In this document: positions 16,035 to 25,087 of the stretch, piece after piece
Layout: each line of letters starts with the position of its first letter
How positions within the stretch are numbered: position 1 is the stretch's first letter
Assembly: GCF_007713685.1 (NCBI RefSeq)
Contig: NZ_VMRJ01000002.1
Span: 434,001-498,000 of the forward strand
DNA: 64,000 nucleotides
Direction of reading: 5' to 3'
Source: Hymenobacter setariae
GTDB lineage: Bacteria; Bacteroidota; Bacteroidia; Cytophagales; Hymenobacteraceae
The notes under the pieces: model-generated
Seen by the model: only the letters and a program-made list of their open reading frames with translations
The model's database searches: none
Told to the model about the DNA's origin: nothing
Position numbers and translations under genes: made by a program

Positions 16035-17147
16035 CTAGCTACTCTTTACACTGGTAGTAGTGCTGGTAGTGGCAAAAATGCCACCTTCTTTCTCCACTAC
16101 TTCCACAATGCGATAGTTGAGGTCTTCCTTGGTATCGAGGTACTCGTCGTAGTTGGTAGTTTCTACGAAGTACTGCACCGTAACTTCCTTGCCACTGGGG
16201 GTAAGGGCATTAAACTTCATTTGCACATCGGGCAAAATCAGGGGGTGCTGCTGGATAGCCGCTACGGCTCCTTCGATGATAGCGTGCAGCTGCGTGCTGG
16301 TCGTTTTTTGGTCGAAGACAAGCGTAAAGCCGACCCGGCGCGAGGTGCGCAGGCTAAGATTGTCTAGGGGCTTGTCAATCATGCTCTTGTTAGGCACGGT
16401 CAGGAAGCTTTTTTCGGCTGTGCGCAAGCGAGTGCTACGAAAGCCAATTTTCTCGACCGTACCGCTCACATCGCCGGCCGATACTAGGTCGCCCACCCCA
16501 AACGGCTGGTCGAGGAAGATGGTAAATGAGGCTAGCAGGTTTTCGATACTTTCCTTAGCTGCAAATGCCACGGCCAGCCCCCCAATACCCAGCGTACCCA
16601 CAAAACCTACTACATTGACCCCAAACACGCGGCCCAGTATCACCATGAGCCCGATAAGCAGCACAAAAACCTTAAGCAAGTCCTTTGCAAACGGCAGAAA
16701 TTGATTGTCGAGCCGTTGCGAGCTCGGCGTAGCCGTAAGTTCGGCACGCCGCTGCAACATCAGCAGGGCAAAATCGACCACACGTAGCACTACCCACACA
16801 ATGGTCACAATAACTCCTAGGTGAAATAAGTTAAGGAGAGCAACCTTAGGCCAAGGCTCTACCCCCTTCACGGCCGTAGGCGGCAGGGGATAGCGCAAAA
16901 CACTGAAAGATAGATAAATAGTGCAGAGGAAGAGTAGGGTGCTAAGTGGTTGGATAAATAAGTCGTGTAGCTCTTGTTCGGTGATGCCGGCGGTATAGCG
17001 CTTGGTAAGCCGAAATAAAATGCGGCTTAGCAGCCGCGTTAGCAATCGATTTAGGCCAGCTCCTAAACCAAATATTAAGAGGGCAAAAACATAATCTAAT
17101 AACTCATTACCCAGCACCTCACGGTGCAAGAAAGGTGGTATTTCCAT
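16035..17147 (-). CDS. MscS-family mechanosensitive ion channel
   Basis: A 370-residue small-conductance mechanosensitive channel, which opens on membrane tension to release solutes under hypo-osmotic shock. Hydrophobic helices lie at about 15-30, 75-100, 110-135 and 160-190. The pore helix and beta domain carry the MscS signature: FVGTLGIGGLAVAFAAKESI, NLLASFTIFLDQPFGVGDLV, VEKIGFRSTRLRTAEKSFLT and VPNKSMIDKPLDNLSLR. The cytoplasmic C-terminal domain follows and ends in a Thr/Ser-rich tail. It is the only gene on this strand here, with a 360-base AT-rich upstream region. Confidence 0.9.
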   Translation of the reverse strand: MEIPPFLHREVLGNELLDYVFALLIFGLGAGLNRLLTRLLSRILFRLTKRYTAGITEQELHDLFIQPLSTLLFLCTIYLSFSVLRYPLPPTAVKGVEPWPKVALLNLFHLGVIVTIVWVVLRVVDFALLMLQRRAELTATPSSQRLDNQFLPFAKDLLKVFVLLIGLMVILGRVFGVNVVGFVGTLGIGGLAVAFAAKESIENLLASFTIFLDQPFGVGDLVSAGDVSGTVEKIGFRSTRLRTAEKSFLTVPNKSMIDKPLDNLSLRTSRRVGFTLVFDQKTTSTQLHAIIEGAVAAIQQHPLILPDVQMKFNALTPSGKEVTVQYFVETTNYDEYLDTKEDLNYRIVEVVEKEGGIFATTSTTTSVKSS

Positions 17148-17507
17148 CTACTGCGTGGTTCAAGTGAAAAGAAGCAATACCGCCGATACGCGCTTGGCAC
17201 CTTGCCAGTTGGCTCTGGCCGAGCCAGCTCCTGGTAGCCGGCCTAGGGCCTGTTAACCTAGCGCTACTCATCAAGCTTGCACTGCATAAATGCTTGCCGG
17301 CGATGAAGAGAACACGGTATTATTGCCAGAAAAAATTGCTAAATATTTTATTTGAAAACCTATCTGTATTAAAATTGTTAAGTCTACTTTACTGGAATAT
17401 AGCTGATTGATTAACAATGTATAAATTAAAGCATTAAGTATTTAAGAACTAATTTTCTTACCCAAGCGTAGTACAGATACGCAATTTCCCCATCTCTATA
17501 TTCTTCA
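17148..17507. other. Divergent intergenic region, MscS and ArsR genes
   Basis: The left part is GC-rich with a small hairpin TGGCTC-TGGCC-GAGCCA near 17210-17226. The right part (about 17320-17500) is markedly AT-rich and probably holds promoters. TAATTTTC near 17447 is one base off a TAnnTTTG box, without a clear partner. No coding frame or RNA gene was recognised. Confidence 0.4.
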
Positions 17508-17831
17508 ATGAAACCACTGCATTCGCGTGTCGAAACGCAACAACTGGACCGCGCTGCCGCTATGCTGAAAGTTCTGTCTCACCCCAAGCGTCTGGCAATT
17601 GTCGACCTCCTGGGTAAGCTCAAGGGCAGCAAAGACCAGCAGATGTCCGTTACCGAAATCTATCAGGCGTTGGACTTACCTCAAGCCATTGCCTCGCAGC
17701 ACCTCATTACCCTCAAAGACCGTGGTGTGCTGAAATCGAACAAAATAGGTACCAAAATTTACTACGCACTAGCGGTACCTCAGTTAATGAAAGTGATTGA
17801 TACCCTGGAGGATTACTCCGCGCGCATCTAG
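17508..17831 (+). CDS. ArsR-family winged-helix transcriptional regulator
   Basis: A 107-residue ArsR/SmtB-type protein: MLKVLSHPKRLAIVDLLGKL (helices 1-3, ~19-38), the recognition region MSVTEIYQALDLPQAIASQH (~46-65) and the wing RGVLKSNKIGTKIYYALAVP (~72-91). The metal-binding ELCVCDL motif of ArsR and the His/Asp ligands of SmtB are not obvious, so it may sense something other than metal. It stands alone between the MscS gene and hemA and ends in a bidirectional terminator shared with hemA, so its target is not shown by position. Confidence 0.88.
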   Translation: MKPLHSRVETQQLDRAAAMLKVLSHPKRLAIVDLLGKLKGSKDQQMSVTEIYQALDLPQAIASQHLITLKDRGVLKSNKIGTKIYYALAVPQLMKVIDTLEDYSARI

Positions 17832-17921
17832 CGCAATCTATCCAGTGAGCAGTTTGCTCACTACTCGCTATGAAAACGCTTCTGGCTAGATAGCTGCAAT
17901 AGCTACCCCAGAAACCTGAAA

Positions 17922-17951
17922 AAAAGGGCCGCTTGTGCAAGCGGCCCTTTT
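17922..17951. terminator. Bidirectional terminator between arsR-type gene and hemA
   Basis: AAAAGGGCCGCTTG (17922-17935) pairs with CAAGCGGCCCTTTT (17938-17951) around a 2-base loop. A-run and T-run flanks make it functional for the plus-strand regulator gene and for the minus-strand hemA. Confidence 0.88.
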
Positions 17952-17979
17952 CAATTTTAGGGTAGTAGCGGCGCAGCTT

Positions 17980-19260
17980 CTAAGCTGGTACTGACTGGCC
18001 TTCTAAGTCGAAAATGCTAGTGAGCAACGGCAGCAGTTGTTCAACTTCGTCGCGTCGGCAAGCGGCTTTCAATTGAAGCACGTGCTGCTTCAGCACTTTC
18101 TGCATAAAGGCGCGCGTGGCTTCGTCGAGCAGCTTTACTTCGGCAGGCGTAGCTTTTTTCTGGAAGCGGTCTAGCTCTTGCTGGCGCAGTTGCTCTAAGC
18201 CAGCTTTCATGCGCTGGATGAGAGGCGACACCAACATCTCGCGGCTCCAATCGGCAAAGTCAACTAGGCTGCTATCTATGAGGCTGCGCACTTGCGGCAC
18301 AGCGGCTAGGCGCTGCTCTAGCGCAGCCGAGGCTTTGCTTTCGATGGCATCGACATTGTATACGAGTACACCCGGCACCTGCTCTACATCGGCAGCTACC
18401 GAGCGCGGTACCGAGAGGTCGATGAAAAACTTATAGCTCAGGACATCAAGATGCGCCACCAACTCGCGGGTAAAGAAGGGCTCGGCACGGTTGATGGAAG
18501 AAATGATAACGTCGGCTTCGCGCAGGGCAGAAGTCAACTCTTCGAAGTCAACAACTTGCAGGCGGCCGGGCGCAAACTCGGCGGCAAGCTCTTCGGCGCG
18601 GGCGCGGGTGCGGTTGCACAGCGTTACGCTGGCAAACGACTTGCTGTCGGCCAAGTGACGACATACGTCCGAGCCAATCTCGCCCAAGCCTACTACCAGC
18701 ACCCTAGGGCTAGCTACGTCGGCCGTGAGCTCTTCTACTAGCTCTAGCGCAGCGTAGCTCATGCTAGCGGCTCCGTCGCGGAAGCTGGTTTCTTGCTGTA
18801 CACGCTTGTTGGTGAAGAAGATAGTGTGCAGCAGGCGGTGTAAGAAGGGGCCAGCTACATCAGCGTCGGCGGCCCATTGGTAGGCCAGCTTCACCTGGTT
18901 GATAATCTGCAAGTCACCTACCACCTGCGCATCGAGCCCGATAGCTACCTCGAATAGGTGACGCGTGGCCGTTTCGGCTTCGTTATAGCGGTCGAAATAA
19001 GGCGCAAAATTGCCAATATCGGCCCGGTGCTTGAGCTGGCCGAGGGCTTGAATGATAGCGGCCGATTGGTCGTCGTCGTGGGCATAATAGACCTCGGTGC
19101 GATTGCAAGTGCTTAGTACTAGCAAGTCGCTGAGGTGCAGGTCGGTGTGTAGCTGCTGTAGGAAGCGGCGACACGCGGGCTCGTCCAGGGCTAACAGCTC
19201 GCGGATAGCGAGCGGCGCTTTCTTAAAAGATAGACTAACCGCTTTAAAAGAATGAGACAT
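17980..19260 (-). CDS. hemA: Glutamyl-tRNA reductase
   Basis: First committed enzyme of C5-route tetrapyrrole synthesis: it reduces glutamyl-tRNA to glutamate-1-semialdehyde with NADPH. ATG at 19260 gives a 426-residue protein (MSHSFKAVSLSFKKAPLAIR); the ten extra codons upstream look untranslated. The catalytic Cys is in LVLSTCNRTEVYYA (~50), followed by the substrate loop GLDAQVVGDLQIINQVK, the NADPH site RVLVVGLGEIGSDVCRHLAD (~175-194) and the C-terminal dimerisation helices. Some positions differ from common forms (GLDAQVVGD where GLDSMVLGE is usual), as in other Bacteroidota. No other hem gene is adjacent; the neighbouring histidine kinase is divergent. Confidence 0.93.
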   Translation of the reverse strand: MSHSFKAVSLSFKKAPLAIRELLALDEPACRRFLQQLHTDLHLSDLLVLSTCNRTEVYYAHDDDQSAAIIQALGQLKHRADIGNFAPYFDRYNEAETATRHLFEVAIGLDAQVVGDLQIINQVKLAYQWAADADVAGPFLHRLLHTIFFTNKRVQQETSFRDGAASMSYAALELVEELTADVASPRVLVVGLGEIGSDVCRHLADSKSFASVTLCNRTRARAEELAAEFAPGRLQVVDFEELTSALREADVIISSINRAEPFFTRELVAHLDVLSYKFFIDLSVPRSVAADVEQVPGVLVYNVDAIESKASAALEQRLAAVPQVRSLIDSSLVDFADWSREMLVSPLIQRMKAGLEQLRQQELDRFQKKATPAEVKLLDEATRAFMQKVLKQHVLQLKAACRRDEVEQLLPLLTSIFDLEGQSVPA

Positions 19261-19287
19261 AGCACGGGACGGCCCAAGGCCGGCCTG

Positions 19288-19320
19288 CAAAATTACAGTA
19301 TAAATAATAGCTTTAGAAAC
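19288..19320 (-). promoter_or_regulatory. Candidate hemA promoter
   Basis: On the minus strand TAATTTTG (19288-19295) fits TAnnTTTG exactly and lies 27 bases before the hemA ATG. GTTTC about 20 bases upstream (19316-19320) is an imperfect -33 box. Confidence 0.55.
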
Positions 19321-19462
19321 AGCGATACGAACTACCTGGTTCGAGCGGATTGATATAAAAGCTGCGATAGCAGCTTAATTATTGTAACTTGGAATAGTTC
19401 TAAATAGTAGATTAGGCGCTTAGCTATCGAAACTTTGCCCTGCCCCCGACCTTTGTGGCTGT

Positions 19463-20671
19463 ATGCTGATTCCTCTTTACGACCAGAAATCTCGAATTAA
19501 GCTACTGGTGCTCGTGCTGGCGCTGCTCATTGGGGTAGCTACTATGCTGTACACAAACGCGTTAGTGCGCAGGCTGTCTGAGCAGGAGCAGCGCCAGATA
19601 GACCTTTATGCCAAAACGCTGCGCTATATGATTAGCACAGAGGAAACATATAGCCTGCCTTTTCTGCAAGACCAAATAATTGATGCCAACACAACCATTC
19701 CCGTAATTCTGACCGACGGAGAAAATATTATTGATACGCGCAACTTAGGGTTAGGGAAAAACATCACGATGCCCGATTCGCTGCGGCAGGTAAAGCAGAT
19801 ATTGCAGAAAATGCAGCAACGGCATCCGCCAATTCCGATAGAGCTGCCAGGCAACACCCACAATTATATCTTCTACCAAGACTCGGCCTCGCTGAGCCAG
19901 CTGCGCACCTACCCTAGGGTGCAGTTGGCGGTTATTGCCTCGCTGGCTATGCTGGCTTACCTCAGCTTTAGCTACTCGCGCCGGGCCGAGCAAAACCGCG
20001 TGTGGGTAGGCTTAGCTAAGGAAACTGCGCACCAACTCGGCACGCCGCTGAGCAGCCTGGTGGGTTGGCAGAGTTATTTGCGCGAGTCGGAGCGCTTCCG
20101 AGACGAGCCCATCGTGGAGGAGCTGGGTAAGGATATTAAGCGGCTGGAAATCATTACGGAGCGCTTTAGCAATATCGGCTCGGTGCCGGTGCTCAAGGCC
20201 GAAAACCTGTACTTAACCACGCGCAATGCTATTGCCTACCTAGAAGCCCGGGTGTCGCGCAAAGTCAAGTTCAGCATCGAAACTGACTTGCCGCTCGATA
20301 CACCCGCTTGCCTCAACGTACCGCTATTCGACTGGGTCGTCGAAAATATCTGTAAGAATGCGGTAGATGCCATGGATGGCCGGGGTAGTATCACGCTGCG
20401 CCTGCGCCGCGTGCGCCCCCGACGCCGCTGGTGGACGCGGCGGCCATCGCCCCCGCAAGTAGCTATCGACATTACCGATACCGGCAAGGGCATTCCTAAG
20501 AATAAGCTAGAAAGCGTATTTCTGCCCGGCTACACCACCAAAAAGCGTGGCTGGGGCCTAGGGCTGGCACTGGCTCGCCGCATCATTGAGAACTATCATC
20601 AAGGCCGTCTTTTCGTGAAGTGGAGCGAAGTGGGCAAGGGAACAACCTTTAGGCTGGTGCTAAACCAATAG
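19463..20671 (+). CDS. Membrane sensor histidine kinase (orphan)
   Basis: A 402-residue sensor kinase. A helix at ~12-32 and another at ~152-168 frame an extracytoplasmic sensor domain of about 115 residues. The H-box is AKETAHQLGTPLSSLVGWQS (phospho-His ~195), the N-box VENICKNAVDAMDG, G1 DITDTGKGIPKNKL and G2 GWGLGLALARRIIENYHQG. Between N and G1 is an unusual basic insertion, LRRVRPRRRWWTRRP. No response regulator is within several genes on either side, so it is an orphan and its signal is unknown. Histidine kinases with HQLGTPLSSL H-boxes are typical of Bacteroidota. Confidence 0.9.
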   Translation: MLIPLYDQKSRIKLLVLVLALLIGVATMLYTNALVRRLSEQEQRQIDLYAKTLRYMISTEETYSLPFLQDQIIDANTTIPVILTDGENIIDTRNLGLGKNITMPDSLRQVKQILQKMQQRHPPIPIELPGNTHNYIFYQDSASLSQLRTYPRVQLAVIASLAMLAYLSFSYSRRAEQNRVWVGLAKETAHQLGTPLSSLVGWQSYLRESERFRDEPIVEELGKDIKRLEIITERFSNIGSVPVLKAENLYLTTRNAIAYLEARVSRKVKFSIETDLPLDTPACLNVPLFDWVVENICKNAVDAMDGRGSITLRLRRVRPRRRWWTRRPSPPQVAIDITDTGKGIPKNKLESVFLPGYTTKKRGWGLGLALARRIIENYHQGRLFVKWSEVGKGTTFRLVLNQ

Positions 20672-20680
20672 TGCACTTTA

Positions 20681-20714
20681 TACAAAAGGCCACCCAATTG
20701 GGTGGCCTTTTGTA
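20681..20714. terminator. Bidirectional terminator, perfect palindrome
   Basis: A 34-base perfect palindrome, TACAAAAGGCCACCCAA and its complement, just after the histidine kinase stop and before the minus-strand rmlA stop. It ends in T-runs on both strands, serving both convergent genes. Confidence 0.88.
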
Positions 20715-20754
20715 GCTGCAAAATCCAGTGAATCTACAGCCTAGGTAGTGCTAG

Positions 20755-21633
20755 TTATTCTCCAATAACCAACTGCTCGGGCAAGTGCAATAGGTAGTCG
20801 CCATAGCCGCTCTTGCGCAGCGGCTCGGCGATTTTGCGCAGTTGGTCGGCGTCGATAAAGCCTTGGCGATAAGCAGCTTCTTCAATAGAACCGACTTTCA
20901 GTCCCTGGCGCTGCTCGAGCACGCGCACAAACTCGCCGGCCTGCATCAGGCTCTCGAAGGTACCAGTGTCAAGCCACGCCGTGCCCCGGCCTAGGATGCC
21001 CACTTTAAGCTTGCCCCGGCGCAGGTACTCGCGGTTTACGTCTGTGATTTCGTACTCGCCACGGGGGCTAGGCTCCAGGTTTTTCGCAATCTCTACCACA
21101 TCGTTGTCGTAGAAATACAAGCCTGGCACAGCATAGTTGCTCTTGGGGTGCGTGGGCTTTTCCTCAATACTGAGCGCCACTTTATTATCATCAAACTCGA
21201 CTACGCCGTAGCGCTCGGGGTCGTGCACGTGGTAGGCATAGACCACTCCACCTTCGGGGTCATTATTAGCCTTTAGGAGGGCTTCTAGGCCTTCGCCATG
21301 AAAGATATTATCGCCCAGCACCAGGGCTACCTTATCCTGACCAATAAAATCGGCCCCGAGCACAAACGCTTGAGCAAGTCCATTGGGCAACTCCTGCACT
21401 ACGTACTGAAAGTTGCAGCCTAGGTTCTGGCCGTCGCCTAAGAGTTTTTTAAACTGCGTCTGGTCGTGGGGTGTGGTGATAATAAGAATATCCCGAATGC
21501 CGGCCATCATGAGTAGCGATAGCGGGTAGTACACCATCGGCTTGTCATACACAGGCATGAGCTGTTTCGACACGGCCAGCGTGAGGGGGTGCAAGCGAGT
21601 GCCGGAGCCGCCGGCTAGAATGATACCTTTCAT
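20755..21633 (-). CDS. rfbA: Glucose-1-phosphate thymidylyltransferase
   Basis: Converts glucose-1-phosphate and dTTP to dTDP-glucose, the first step of dTDP-rhamnose synthesis. The 292-residue protein has the expected nucleotidyl-transfer fold: [20 protein letters not shown] with the GGSGTRL loop, [34 protein letters not shown] and [20 protein letters not shown]. Length and motifs match RmlA/RfbA closely. It is the last gene of a minus-strand nucleotide-sugar cluster with rmlB two genes upstream. rmlC and rmlD are not in the window, so the dTDP-sugar made is not certain. Confidence 0.95.
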   Translation of the reverse strand: MKGIILAGGSGTRLHPLTLAVSKQLMPVYDKPMVYYPLSLLMMAGIRDILIITTPHDQTQFKKLLGDGQNLGCNFQYVVQELPNGLAQAFVLGADFIGQDKVALVLGDNIFHGEGLEALLKANNDPEGGVVYAYHVHDPERYGVVEFDDNKVALSIEEKPTHPKSNYAVPGLYFYDNDVVEIAKNLEPSPRGEYEITDVNREYLRRGKLKVGILGRGTAWLDTGTFESLMQAGEFVRVLEQRQGLKVGSIEEAAYRQGFIDADQLRKIAEPLRKSGYGDYLLHLPEQLVIGE

Positions 21634-21727
21634 ACAATTATGATAGCAGATTAACCTCTGAGTACTTGTGGTTGTAGTAAGAAGTAATAGCTTGAGATTT
21701 AGTGCTAAAAGTCAAACTATTACTGCA

Positions 21728-22735
21728 TTAATTACGCTCCTTAATGAATTCTTGATTGGCGCCAAACCAGCTCAGCGTTTGCTTCAGGCCTTCGCGGATG
21801 CGTACCTGTGGGGCATATCCTAGGCGAGTTTCAGCTTTGCTAATGTCAGCCAGCGAGTCGCGAATATCCCCGGCGCGGTTAGGACCAAACTTAGGCTCTA
21901 GGGTCGAGCCGGCTTCTTCGCGCAGGATGTCGTACATCTGCACCAGGGAGGTGCGGTCGCCCACGGCAATATTATACACCTGGTTTACCGCTTCGGGGTT
22001 GTCGGTGAGAGCCGCTCGAATATTGGCCTGCACGCAATTCTCGACGAACGTAAAGTCGCGAGTTTGACCTCCATCACCGTTGAGCGTCGGCGGATTTTCC
22101 TGCAAGATGGCGTCGATGAAGAGCGGAATTACTGCCGCGTAGGCCCCACCGGGGTCTTGGCGCGGGCCGAAAATGTTGAAGTAGCGCAGGCCAATAATCT
22201 CCATACCGTAGGTACGGGCAAATACGTCGGCGTAGAGTTCATTAGCGTACTTAGTCACCGCATAGGGTGAGAGCGGCTTGCCAATACGGTCTTCTACTTT
22301 GGGCAAGCCGGGGTGGTCGCCATAGGTAGAAGAAGAGGCTGCGTACACAAAACGCTTGATGCCAGCTTCTTTAGCGGCGTACAGCATTTTCACAAAGCCA
22401 CCCACATTTACTTCGTCTGTCGTGACCGGGTCGTTGATAGAGCGTGGCACCGACCCTAGGGCTGCTTGGTGCAGTACCACGTCGATGCCTTCACAAGCGC
22501 GGGCGCAAGCGTCGCGGTCGCGAATGTCACCCTCCTGTACTTCTAGGGCTGGGTTGCCTTTAAATAGACGCAGGTTCTTGCGGAAGCCGTTGGAAAAGTT
22601 GTCGAGTACCCGCACCTTCTTGGCGCCGAACTTGAGCAGGTATTCAACGAGGTTAGAGCCAATAAAGCCTGCTCCGCCCGTTACAAGAAACGACGTGTCG
22701 TCGAGCGGCTGATTATGGAAGGGAAAATCGTACAC
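21728..22735 (-). CDS. UDP-N-acetylhexosamine 4-epimerase (WbpP/TviC-like)
   Basis: A 335-residue extended SDR epimerase. NAD site TSFLVTGGAGFIGSNLVEYL (~14-33), DNFSNGFRKNL, QAALGSVPRSINDPVTTDEV and the catalytic YAVTKYANE (YxxxK) with AASSSTYGDH are present. The combination of ALGSVPRSI and GLRYFNIFGPRQDPGGAYAA resembles WbpP and TviC, which epimerise UDP-GlcNAc or UDP-GlcNAcA at C4. Together with the UDP-sugar dehydrogenase at 25088 this would allow synthesis of UDP-GalNAcA, as in the Vi antigen pathway (inference). The frame starts with GTG at 22735; no better ATG is available. Confidence 0.85.
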   Translation of the reverse strand: MYDFPFHNQPLDDTSFLVTGGAGFIGSNLVEYLLKFGAKKVRVLDNFSNGFRKNLRLFKGNPALEVQEGDIRDRDACARACEGIDVVLHQAALGSVPRSINDPVTTDEVNVGGFVKMLYAAKEAGIKRFVYAASSSTYGDHPGLPKVEDRIGKPLSPYAVTKYANELYADVFARTYGMEIIGLRYFNIFGPRQDPGGAYAAVIPLFIDAILQENPPTLNGDGGQTRDFTFVENCVQANIRAALTDNPEAVNQVYNIAVGDRTSLVQMYDILREEAGSTLEPKFGPNRAGDIRDSLADISKAETRLGYAPQVRIREGLKQTLSWFGANQEFIKERN

Positions 22736-22747
22736 GAAAAAATCAAT

Positions 22748-22830
22748 TTAACAATGAGCAATGAGCAATTAATAATGGTCGAGAGACTCTCTTCAACTAG
22801 TCTTGTTCATTATTAATTACTCATTGTTAA
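22748..22830. repeat. Small inverted repeat between sugar genes
   Basis: TTAACAATGAG (followed by a second CAATGAG) and AATTAATAATG at 22748-22776 are mirrored by CATTATTAATTACTCATTGTTAA at 22808-22830. The AT-rich element fills the gap between two cluster genes. The neighbouring gaps 23890-23978 and 24999-25087 also carry imperfect repeats built on GCTAGCT and on GTGCTTAGT, but of different sequence. Confidence 0.65.
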
Positions 22831-22833
22831 CCA

Positions 22834-23889
22834 CTAACGGTCAGCGTATTGCTTTTGGTTGTAGTCTTGGTAAGCGCCACTGGTCACGTGGTCGAGCCAT
22901 TCCTGATTGGCTAGGTACCAATCCACGGTCTGGCTTAGACCTTGTTCGAAAGTGACACTGGGTTTCCAGCCGAGCTCGTTCATGATTTTTGAGGAGTCGA
23001 TGGCATAGCGCATGTCGTGACCAGCGCGGTCAGTCACAAATTTGATAAGCTTGCGCGATGTACCTACTTCCTGACCCGTTTTCTCGTCCACCACATCGCA
23101 CAGCAGCTGAATTAATTTCAGGTTCTGCCACTCGTTCACACCCCCAATATTGTAAGTATCACCGAGTTTGCCGCGGTGAAAAACTGCGTCGATGGCCGTG
23201 GCGTGGTCTTTTACAAATAGCCAGTCGCGCACGTTTTCGCCCTTGCCGTACACAGGTACCGGCTGGCCGGTGCGTAGGCGGTGGATGGCCAGCGGAATGA
23301 GTTTCTCGGGAAAATGGTTTGGCCCGTAATTATTTGAGCAGTTGCTCAGCTTAATAGGCAAGCCGTAGGTGTGGTGCCAAGCCCGCACAAAGTGGTCACT
23401 AGATGCCTTAGAGGCCGAATAGGGCGAGCGCGGGTCGTAGCTGGTTTCCTCGGTAAACATCTCGGGGCCAAAGTCTAGCGAGCCATACACCTCATCGGTG
23501 CTAACATGATAGAACGTGTGCCCGTCATAGCCGCCGGGCTGCCACAGGTTTTTGGCCGCGCTCAGCAAATACACAGTACCTAGAACGTTAGTGCGCACGA
23601 AGGCCAGTGGGTCGGTGATGCTGCGGTCGACATGGCTCTCAGCTGCGAGGTGAATCACTGCATCGGGCTCCTCTTTGGCAAATAGCTCATTGACAAAAGC
23701 CTGGTCAGCAATGTCGCCCTTAATAAAACGGTAGTTGGGCGCCTGCTCAATATCACGCAGATTCTCTAGGTTGCCCGCGTAGGTAAGGGCATCGAGGTTA
23801 AGAATCTGATATTCGGGGTATTTTGTGACAAACAGTCGCACCACGTGCGAGCCAATGAAGCCGGCCCCGCCGGTAATGAGAATTTTCAT
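22834..23889 (-). CDS. rfbB: dTDP-glucose 4,6-dehydratase
   Basis: Second enzyme of the dTDP-rhamnose route: it oxidises, dehydrates and re-reduces dTDP-glucose to dTDP-4-keto-6-deoxyglucose using bound NAD. The 351-residue protein shows MKILITGGAGFIGSHVVRLF, HLAAESHVDRSITDPLAFVR, the catalytic FYHVSTDEVYGSL (Thr-Asp-Glu triad) and YSASKASSDHFVRAW (YxxxK), plus NYGPNHFPEKLIPLAI. All are diagnostic for RmlB/RfbB. It is two genes upstream of rfbA on the same strand; galE lies 89 bases further upstream. Confidence 0.96.
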   Translation of the reverse strand: MKILITGGAGFIGSHVVRLFVTKYPEYQILNLDALTYAGNLENLRDIEQAPNYRFIKGDIADQAFVNELFAKEEPDAVIHLAAESHVDRSITDPLAFVRTNVLGTVYLLSAAKNLWQPGGYDGHTFYHVSTDEVYGSLDFGPEMFTEETSYDPRSPYSASKASSDHFVRAWHHTYGLPIKLSNCSNNYGPNHFPEKLIPLAIHRLRTGQPVPVYGKGENVRDWLFVKDHATAIDAVFHRGKLGDTYNIGGVNEWQNLKLIQLLCDVVDEKTGQEVGTSRKLIKFVTDRAGHDMRYAIDSSKIMNELGWKPSVTFEQGLSQTVDWYLANQEWLDHVTSGAYQDYNQKQYADR

Positions 23890-23978
23890 TTTGTGGAGCT
23901 GCTAGCTGATAAAGAGCTAGCTATTAGCCAGTAGAAAATAAGTAATAACAAAAAATAAGCTAGTAGCTGCTAGCTATC

Positions 23979-24998
23979 TTACTTAAGCGTCTGCTGCCAT
24001 TTCCAGGCGCTAGCTAGGGCATCGAAGAGCGACGTCTCAGTTTTAAAACCTAGGACCTCAGCCGCCTTGGTAGCATCGGCGTAAATGGCGGGCACATCGC
24101 CAGTGCGGCGCGGGCCGATAGCATAGTTGAGCTTCTGGCCGCTGGCTTTTTCGAAAGTCTGTACCACTTCTAGCACCGTATTGCCATGGCCGGTGCCTAC
24201 GTTGAAGGTCTCAACCGCCTCGCTGGCTTTGTGGTCGAGCAGGCGCTGCACTGCTACAATGTGGGCCTTGGCCAAATCCACGACGTAGATGTAATCGCGG
24301 ATATTGGTGCCATCGGGCGTGTCATAATCGTTGCCGAAAATAGTCAGCTTCTCACGCAAGCCAGCCGCCGTTTGCGTAATAAACGGTACCAGATTGTTAG
24401 GCACCCCTAGGGGCAACTCGCCAATTTTGGCTGAAGGATGTGCGCCGATGGGATTAAAGTAGCGTAGGAGAATGGTGCGTAGCTTGTTGCCGGGGGCCGC
24501 CGATACATCGTGCACAATGTCTTCGCACATCTGCTTGGTGCGGCCGTAGGGCGAGGAAGCCGGCTTGGTCGGCGTGGCTTCGGTTACAGGCAGCTGGTCG
24601 GGTATACCATACACCGTGCACGATGACGAGAATACTAGACTCTCGACGCCGACCTCATTCATCACTTCTATCAATGTCAGCAGCGAGCCGACGTTGTTTT
24701 GGAAGTAAGCCAGCGGCTTTTGCACCGATTCGCCCACCGCCTTGAAGGCGGCGAAGTGAATGACACCCTCTATGTTGCCTTCCTTGCGAAATACTTCGCG
24801 CAAGGCGTCAGCATTACCGCAGTCGATGTGGTGGCACGGTACATCGCGGCCCAGAATGTCGCGCAGCCCGGCCAGCACCGACTCTTTCGAGTTGCTGAAG
24901 TCGTCGACAATAATGGGCTCATAGCCAGCCTGCGCTAGCTCTACCACAGCGTGCGAGCCAATGTAGCCGGCCCCGCCGGTAACTAGAATCTTTGTCAT
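23979..24998 (-). CDS. galE: UDP-glucose 4-epimerase
   Basis: Interconverts UDP-glucose and UDP-galactose through an NAD-bound keto intermediate. The 339-residue protein has KILVTGGAGYIGSHAVVELA, IHFAAFKAVGESVQKPLAYF, the catalytic SSSCTVYGIP and YGRTKQMCEDI (YxxxK), then LRYFNPIGAHPSAKIGE and GTNIRDYIYVVDLAKAHIVA. These are standard GalE features and the length is normal. It supplies UDP-galactose for surface polysaccharide, consistent with the other nucleotide-sugar enzymes on this strand. Confidence 0.95.
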   Translation of the reverse strand: MTKILVTGGAGYIGSHAVVELAQAGYEPIIVDDFSNSKESVLAGLRDILGRDVPCHHIDCGNADALREVFRKEGNIEGVIHFAAFKAVGESVQKPLAYFQNNVGSLLTLIEVMNEVGVESLVFSSSCTVYGIPDQLPVTEATPTKPASSPYGRTKQMCEDIVHDVSAAPGNKLRTILLRYFNPIGAHPSAKIGELPLGVPNNLVPFITQTAAGLREKLTIFGNDYDTPDGTNIRDYIYVVDLAKAHIVAVQRLLDHKASEAVETFNVGTGHGNTVLEVVQTFEKASGQKLNYAIGPRRTGDVPAIYADATKAAEVLGFKTETSLFDALASAWKWQQTLK

Positions 24999-25087
24999 AG
25001 TTGGTGCTTAGTTGTTAGTGCCTAGTACTTCGTCTTAGCTATCGGTGCCTAGCGGTTATGCGCTAAGTGCCAATTACTAAGCACTGC

